Source: Eupeodes corollae (taxonomy: Eukaryota > Arthropoda > Insecta > Diptera > Syrphidae). Taken from it: a stretch of DNA of 64,000 nt. Each line of letters starts with the position of its first letter. Position 1 is the stretch's first letter. The notes under the pieces are model-generated. The model was not told the origin of the DNA. It was given only the letters and a program-made list of their open reading frames with translations, and did not search any database. The position numbers were made by a program, and so were the translations under genes. The stretch is from the NCBI RefSeq assembly GCF_945859685.1, contig NC_079147.1:49320946-49384945 (forward strand), in the 5' to 3' direction. Of this stretch, positions 59,801 through 64,000 are shown one piece after another.

Positions 59801-60921
59801 TTCATAAGTCTCACATGGGAATAACAAAGACACTGAATAAAGCTAAGAGCACTCTTTTTTGGCCTTACATGAATAGGGACATTGAAAACATGATTTTCAA
59901 ATGTAAAAAATGCGAAAAATTTAGATCCGAAAACAAGAAGCATTCGTTAATTCCCCACCCTATTCCGAAAAGGCCTTTCCAAAAACTTGGGATGGATTGT
60001 CTTGATTACGGGGGAAGATCGTATTTGGTTGGAATGGATTACTATTCCAAGTGGATTGAACTTCATGAAATCGCAGACAAAACTGCGACAAGCATAATTA
60101 AAATTTTAAACAAAATTTTTTCGATTCATGGTATTCCACAGAACATTGTCTCCGATAATCAACCCTTCAATTCATATGAACTCCGAAATTTTGCGAACAA
60201 TTCAAATTTTGATTTTATATACAGTAGTCCAAGATATCCAAGATCTAATGGTCTTGCTGAGAAAGCAGTCCATATCGCAAAATCAATACTTAAAAAAATC
60301 AGCCAATCCGAAGGTAGTTTAGAAGAAGCTCTTTTAGAGTATAGGAGTACGCCAATTTCAGGAATTGGGTATTCACCAGCAGAAATGCTCATGAATCGTA
60401 AATTAAGAACGTGGATACCAATAAAAGATGAAGACCTTGAACCGAAAATTCCAAATAACTTGAAGGCGGTATTAGAAAGACGTCAAGAAAGAATTTTAAA
60501 AAATAATAATCCAGTTAAACCGCGTCGTGAAACACATTTTGAGAAAGGAGAAAACGTAGTATATAGAAATAATGGAAAGTGGGAACCAGGTAGAATAGTA
60601 TCCAAACATGATAGTCCGAGGTCATACTTACTCCAAAATGAAAATAATAGAGTCATTCGTAGAAATACATTACACTTACGTAGGTCAATGCATTCTCCAC
60701 AAATAAGACTACCTGAGGCGGAAGAGAGGACGCCTATTGTCTCTGGAAATAATGATAACCCTTCTCTTGAATTGTCAGACACTTATCACACTAACTCATC
60801 TCAATTACCTGATAGCAACAATGTCGAACAAGATGTCGAGTCAGTGCGGCAACCGGACCGAGAGTATACCACAAGGTCTGGTCGAATAAGTCGGAAACCA
60901 AACTTTTATATACCTCAGTAA
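56857..60921 (+). CDS. Gag-Pol polyprotein of a Mag-like Gypsy element, intact
   Basis: 1354 residues without a stop, starting at the first ATG after the leader. Gag capsid-like part at about 1-200, then zinc knuckles at about 251-282 (CDKCKRNHIPNRC, which is CX2CX3HX4C, and CLRCGKYNHFALAC, CX2CX4HX4C). Aspartic protease LDSGADVNVIP with Asp349. RT with D561 (FDLKEGF) and YIDD (D623, D624). RNase H with D770 (QTDASKNGLG), E807 and D832 (NSDHKPL). Integrase zinc site H983, H986, C1016, C1019, and core D1047, D1100, E1135. A C-terminal GPY/F-like module GKWEPGRIVSKHDSPRSYLL follows. Gag and Pol share one frame with no frameshift or stop. The second Asp sits in SDNQPF rather than the common SDNGPQF, so the last two catalytic residues are one position closer than in most Gypsy integrases. 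All catalytic residues are present, so it is probably active. Confidence 0.97.
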   Translation: MANCDFQKPGLLLLDGNVKENWRKFNNMWKIYTVATKTDSEAIQTARFLSCAGEKAIEIFQTLPLAESNKTKINEVIEAFEAYCMPRSNVVYERYIFFSRNQKEGEPFEQFLSDIIKLAESCDFDCQKEDMIRDRIVMGIAEQNIRLQLLKTDNLDLTKAKELCRVAEQASMQAQQMQGERGSIAVIANKNRQQKKYNNSSNLNFNSNVSKSPSYSNSRFPNNVTKRRDHLTSEEQRPSSSGKNINIIGCDKCKRNHIPNRCPAFGQRCLRCGKYNHFALACRFKSVNDINSNEITHEDDEDDSYIDSVEVVGFSSVGDIYSINQVRQSCRSWYENIAVENSLIKFKLDSGADVNVIPLKEVQKLNLEHKIRQVRTKLEAYGGSYIPTKGLVSLQVQYKNKIVDADFMVVGCDSKPLLGLSSCVDLGLIQRVNEVSNIGEFIHKNNDVFSGDGRFPDKCSLELKPDSYSVSKPPRRIPIGIRQKVREALETMERRGIISKRDQPSAWSHQLVVVEKANGSLRLCLDPSALNMNLKDEHFIIPTLDDFCDAMRELKYFSVFDLKEGFWQLGLCEKSKELTVFSTPFGSYQYNVLPFGIKTAPEKFQKLNSKYFAGLPGTFVYIDDVIVGGKTKKEHDENVERVLKRAREVNVKFNRDKLQLCVNKVRYLGHVFTGDTICPDPSRVEAIINLKEPQDRKQLESVMGMFNYLRSFIPNFSNLNSPLRELLRKNVEFQWSSSHSQVFKDMKDTLAKHSILHVFDPKKQILIQTDASKNGLGCCLFQEGKPVAYASKSLTDTETRYAQIEKELLAVVYACEKFKNYIYGYYFTINSDHKPLVSLVKKDVGEIHSTRLQRMKLKLSKYDFDIKFVPGKFLYVADLLSRNFINDPIVDIESSLKDLIHSINMSDPKRKMFEEETRKDVVLQTLVHLYEDGWPADKQRVPENARFFWQFKDKIFVEDGLVFYENRVLVPNNLIKGMLDVLHKSHMGITKTLNKAKSTLFWPYMNRDIENMIFKCKKCEKFRSENKKHSLIPHPIPKRPFQKLGMDCLDYGGRSYLVGMDYYSKWIELHEIADKTATSIIKILNKIFSIHGIPQNIVSDNQPFNSYELRNFANNSNFDFIYSSPRYPRSNGLAEKAVHIAKSILKKISQSEGSLEEALLEYRSTPISGIGYSPAEMLMNRKLRTWIPIKDEDLEPKIPNNLKAVLERRQERILKNNNPVKPRRETHFEKGENVVYRNNGKWEPGRIVSKHDSPRSYLLQNENNRVIRRNTLHLRRSMHSPQIRLPEAEERTPIVSGNNDNPSLELSDTYHTNSSQLPDSNNVEQDVESVRQPDREYTTRSGRISRKPNFYIPQ

Positions 60922-61056
60922 AATTGAATTTTAATACATGAAATTTTGAATTGTTCTATAATGCATCATAAATTATAATATAATGAAATTATTATAACTA
61001 ATGTATTATTTGTACCCTTACATCTAAATGCTATTATTTGAATTCCATTGTAAATT

Positions 61057-61069
61057 AAAAGAAGGAAGA
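61057..61069 (+). other. Polypurine tract
   Basis: AAAAGAAGGAAGA, ending directly at the first base of the 3' LTR; the expected plus-strand primer. Confidence 0.9.
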
Positions 61070-61273
61070 TGATGTATAATGTCCCATCTCTAAGCATACT
61101 TGTCTAAACAACAATTATATCAAAATGAACATTAAAATGAATGACTAAGCATAACATAATCGGCTAGCGTGGTGGTCTCGCTTTTTGATAGTTTTTCTTG
61201 GTCTTCCAGTTCACTTTGTAAGCTCAAATAAAGAACACTGAAATATTAATAAAAGTCTTTCAATCATATAACA
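61070..61273 (+). repeat. 3' LTR (204 bp)
   Basis: Same as the 5' LTR except A at 61232. That base completes an AATAAA at 61227-61232; the 5' LTR reads AATAAG there. Confidence 0.95.
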
Positions 61274-61278
61274 TAACC
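61274..61278. repeat. Target-site duplication, right (TAACC)
   Basis: TAACC directly after the 3' LTR, matching 56503-56507. Confidence 0.95.
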
Positions 61279-63030
61279 CCGATCTAGACACACTCGTAAC
61301 TTTCATAAAAAATGCAGATTGTCAAAAAACGTTTGAAAGAAAGATCATTACAAATAAGCTTAAGTGTTTCGATAGAAAGTTTTAGGCAGCAACAAATCTT
61401 TCTGTTGCGTACTTACAGTTACACAGAACCTCAGATAATATTAACTTTAAAGTCCTGTATGCACCTGCAAACAAAAAATACAAGGAACTTTGAAAGATTA
61501 AAAACCGAAATTTTGACCTCAGAAATATTAAAACAATAAACAGGGCTAAAAACGCAACTGATTTCTGGAAAGCAATGAAGCTTTTGAGTGGAAGGACGAC
61601 TTGAATGTCTGTAGCTATGCATATAGACCTTTTTAAAACACATTTTTCGAGTATTCTTAACACAACTGAAATATCGCCTTCAATTCAATAGGCCAATGCA
61701 ACCCCTTTAATAGCCGTTAAAATTCTTGATGCTCCATTTTCTGTATTTGAAGTTGAAGCAGTTATACAAAATTTTGAAGATGGCAAATCTCGTGGGGAGG
61801 ACAGAATACCTTTTGAATTGTATAAACCTCTTACCCCAAATTTCTACAACTCCTTACTTTCGAATTCAATTACATTTTTGAGACAGTCAAAGCTCCCGTG
61901 AGTTTTCGATCAGCATTCATCTTTCTCTTGCATAGAAAAGGCAACCCTGTTGATCCTAAGAACTACAGAAGCATTTCATTCTTAAACAATGCGACATAGC
62001 TTTTAAGTTCAGTAATCAATTGGATTAAAAGCTAGTAAATCTTTACTGAGTTTCAAGCAGGGTTCAGAAAAAATAAATCAAATCAATTGATCCAAAATTT
62101 TCTTTAATAAATTGGGCCGAAATCTACAAGAAGAATGGTAAAGAACTGTATGCCTTTTTTCGTCGACTTTCGGGCAGCATTCGACTCTATTCCTATTGAA
62201 GCTTTCTTCTACAAGCTCTACAATTATTGAATTCAAAAATAATAGCAGTCAGTATTCAAAAAGCTATGAGTATCGGACCGCAATGGGAGTTAAGCATGGA
62301 TGCTTTTTTAGCGCGCTACTGTTCAGTCTATAGTAACAAACTCAGTGAGAGGCTTCATGGTGCTTAGTGGAAAATCCATTCGAGGACACATGTCTGCTGA
62401 CGATATAGTCTTCCTAGCCGATCAATAGACGGAATGCAGCTGATGATGAATAGACTTCAGTGCTATTGCAAATTCTGTGACATATCAGAAAAATTTATCA
62501 AAATTCAAAATAATGATATTTAGAACCGGTGGAGGCATATACTCTAGAAGGATAAATGGACTTTTCAAGGAGAAGTCGTAGAAATAGTTAAGGAGTACAA
62601 GTATCGGGGTATACCTGGATTACTTGGAACCTGAATCTTGATAGACACTTCTAAGCAAAATTAGCTGAAGCTTAGTGCACAATGTGTTACGTGTGGAGAA
62701 ACTGTTATTTGAGAAAAGACGTTTCACATATTGCTAAATACAGAGTGTCTCGAGCAACTGAAACTCCAATTCTTTTTACGGAGCACATGCCTTTTGATGC
62801 AGTGGACAAGTTCCTCCGTTTTTTCATCAAAAGCAAATTTAAGCTCGCGAGTACGACACACACCCAACTATGTACATGCTGCACCTAGAACCAAGAACAG
62901 GCCCCCTTTTCTTCGATACTCTCAAATTACACTTTAATTATGTGGAAAGAATTGTGGAGATGGGGAAAAACAGGATTCCGAGGCTTGTGCTAAGTCATTA
63001 TTAATTCTAGAAAAGCATGCATGGTTCGGT
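61279..63030 (+). pseudogene. Non-LTR retrotransposon RT, decayed, clade unclear
   Basis: In shifting frames: PDLDTLVTFIKNADCQKTFE (61280), ATDFWKAMKLLSGRTT (about 61555), FEVEAVIQNFEDGKSRGEDR (about 61750), LINWAEIYKKNGKELYAFF (about 62107) followed by a decayed first-Asp motif (FGQHSTLF), TAMGVKHGCFFSALLFSL (about 62280), CLLTI where a YADD-type motif is expected, VWRNCYLRKDVSHIAKYRV (about 62690) and a C-terminal FDAVDKFLRFFIKSKFKL and PFSSILSNYTL. Both catalytic Asp motifs are lost. The domain order is that of a non-LTR RT with a C-terminal domain; I cannot place the clade. Part of its 5' end probably lies left of the LTR element. Confidence 0.75.
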
Positions 63031-63820
63031 GTGAACTGTAAAGAGGGTATTAATGCCAAAGAAATAAGTTTCCGTTGCTATAAAGCCAACCCTACTAAGG
63101 ATAGCCGGAAAAAGTTTAAGCAAGGCAAGAAGGTCTGCAACGCCCATATTCGACCGACCAAATGTATACATGATCTAAAATTACTGCAAAAAATACTGCA
63201 GTGTCCCAAAGGCAGCACAAATTGTTGGTCATTTGTAAAAAAAAATATGAGGATTCCTACGCTCGTTGTTAATGCCAACTCATCCTCAACCTCTAAGCTA
63301 CTGTTAGCGTTAGTGATTCTGTGGGACCAATCTTTTTTAGCACTTGTACTGTGGCAAGAGTTCTAAGAGATCTGCATACACAAAAATCCACTGGTCCGTA
63401 TGGTGTTCCCGCTATTGATCTGTAGAGTGGTTGCGCAACAGTTTTTCACAACCATTGCGTAAGCTTTTTCATCTGTCCTACTGCTCAAGTCTCGTTCTGA
63501 GTGGGTAGAAAACAGCATTTTCCAACCCATCCCCGAATAGGTGAATCTTCTTCACTTTCTAAGTAACGGTAGATTGTACTTACGGCGCTTCTTTCAAGGC
63601 ATTAAGGTTCATGGAAACATTTATTAATTATTAGCTCAGGAAATATTTCGAAGATCGAAAGCTTTTTAAAGATCGATAGTAAAAATCTTTACATCGTTTT
63701 GCACTTGTTATTTCAGAAACATTTGATAGGACTCCCTTATCGAAAATTCGTGCTTTTGGTTTTCTTGGTTTCCTCCTTCATTAGATTAGTAATTACATTT
63801 CGGATCGTTTAATACAAGTA
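63031..63820 (+). pseudogene. Jockey/I-group non-LTR retrotransposon, decayed
   Basis: 63031-63366 is open and matches the spacer between endonuclease and RT: KFKQGKKVCNAHIRPTK, then CPKGSTNCWSFVKKN. Next come VLRDLHTQKSTGPYGVPAID (about 63350), a fingers remnant with HPRIGESSSLSK (about 63520), a changed LDISKAFD-like region, and NYISDRLIQV ending at 63818. At this point a mariner-type end begins, so the RT is interrupted before its PQGSVLSP and FADD motifs. Similar in text to 40.8-41.4 kb. Confidence 0.75.
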
Positions 63821-64000
63821 AAGGGTGTCCCAAAATTAACGCAAGATTTGAATTAAATAGAAAACGCCGTTTTTAGTCTTTTGATAGTTATATTTTTATT
63901 GACTCGTAAAGTAAATAGGGTAGGGTTATGTATGGAATAACACATCGGACAAATGGCCTCCACGGCTTTGCATGCACATGCGCACTCTTTTGTTGAAATT
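63821..64000 (-). mobile_element. End of a mariner-type DNA transposon
   Basis: Terminal sequence AAGGGTGTCCCAAAATTAAC starts right after a TA (63819-63820), the target dinucleotide of Tc1/mariner elements. Between it and the transposase stop codon lie about 105 bp. The element continues beyond the window. Confidence 0.8.
63926..64000 (-). CDS. mariner-superfamily transposase, C-terminal 24 residues
   Basis: Minus strand from the window edge: NFNKRVRMCMQSRGGHLSDV, then LFHT and a stop at 63926-63928. R...C....GGH is the typical C-terminus of insect mariner-type transposases with the FQQDGA motif, the same type as the fragment at 42.1-42.7 kb. Only the end is visible, so integrity cannot be judged. 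Confidence 0.7.
   Translation of the reverse strand, partial: NFNKRVRMCMQSRGGHLSDVLFHT

Larger units (their letters stand above)
56508..61273 (+). mobile_element. Intact Mag-like Gypsy (Ty3) LTR retrotransposon
   Basis: 4766 bp from LTR to LTR, bounded by perfect TAACC duplications. It has two 204-bp LTRs with one difference, a tRNA-Ser-type primer binding site, a single Gag-Pol frame and a polypurine tract; there is no env-like frame. Domain order (protease, RT, RNase H, integrase) places it in Ty3/Gypsy. The single fused frame, two zinc knuckles, short LTRs and tRNA-Ser site fit the Mag/K02A2.6-like lineage (lineage inferred). All parts needed for a replicating element appear present. Confidence 0.95.

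Noticed and set aside
56857..60921. An endogenous retrovirus with envelope gene
   Set aside because: There is no env-like frame between integrase and 3' LTR; only about 150 bp separate the stop codon from the LTR.

Overview
This window looks like AT-rich, gene-poor nuclear DNA from an insect, most likely a fly (Diptera). Introns and host genes are not visible. Almost every recognisable coding stretch belongs to a transposable element, and the mix (RTE, Jockey/CR1/LOA-type non-LTR elements, Mag-like and other Gypsy elements, Helitrons, a tRNA-derived SINE, hAT and mariner fragments) is typical of dipteran heterochromatin-like or large intergenic/intronic DNA. The order-level assignment is inference; no host gene was found to confirm it.

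Layout. 1-0.7 kb: broken LOA-like reverse transcriptase (RT). 2.7-4.4 kb: SINE copy and a decayed RTE copy. 4.4-9.0 kb: unique AT-rich DNA with a less AT-rich island at 5.2-6.2 kb. 9.0-10.9 kb: CR1/Jockey-group RT ending in an ATTGA-type tail. 11.3-14.1 kb: the best RTE copy (endonuclease plus RT, one frameshift), cut off where a dispersed composite repeat (called repeat B here) begins. 14.5-16.3 kb: Jockey-like pseudogene. 16.5-17.5 kb: repeat B with about 174-bp internal units. 17.7-18.0 kb: a MITE-like inverted-repeat element. 19.9-20.6 kb: two SINEs. 22.4-23.0 kb: RTE piece. 26.2-27.2 kb: the most complete repeat B. 28.3-28.8 kb: hAT (ZMYM1-like) fragment. 31.7-34.7 kb: repeat B holding a Gypsy fragment. 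34.7-36.9 kb: deleted Helitron. 37.1-38.3 kb: SINE and RTE piece. 40.8-42.7 kb: Jockey-group and mariner pseudogenes. 46.6-47.5 kb: RTE copy with an inverted 5' part, flanked by a target duplication. 49.5-51.5 kb: long repeat B array split by a SINE. 51.5-54.3 kb: second deleted Helitron, split by a SINE. 56.5-61.3 kb: a young, apparently intact Mag-like Gypsy element. 61.3-64.0 kb: two decayed RTs and the end of a mariner-type element.

The only open, apparently functional gene is the 1354-residue Gag-Pol of the 56.5-61.3 kb element. Its two 204-bp LTRs differ at one base and it has a perfect 5-bp target duplication (TAACC), so it is a recent insertion. The other elements can be ordered in time by nesting: SINE into Helitron, SINE into repeat B, LTR element next to an old RT, mariner into a Jockey-type RT.

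The least explained component is repeat B: a conserved head of roughly 450-500 bp, a variable number of about 174-bp AT-rich units, and a conserved tail. All family names rest on motif recognition by eye, without database searches.
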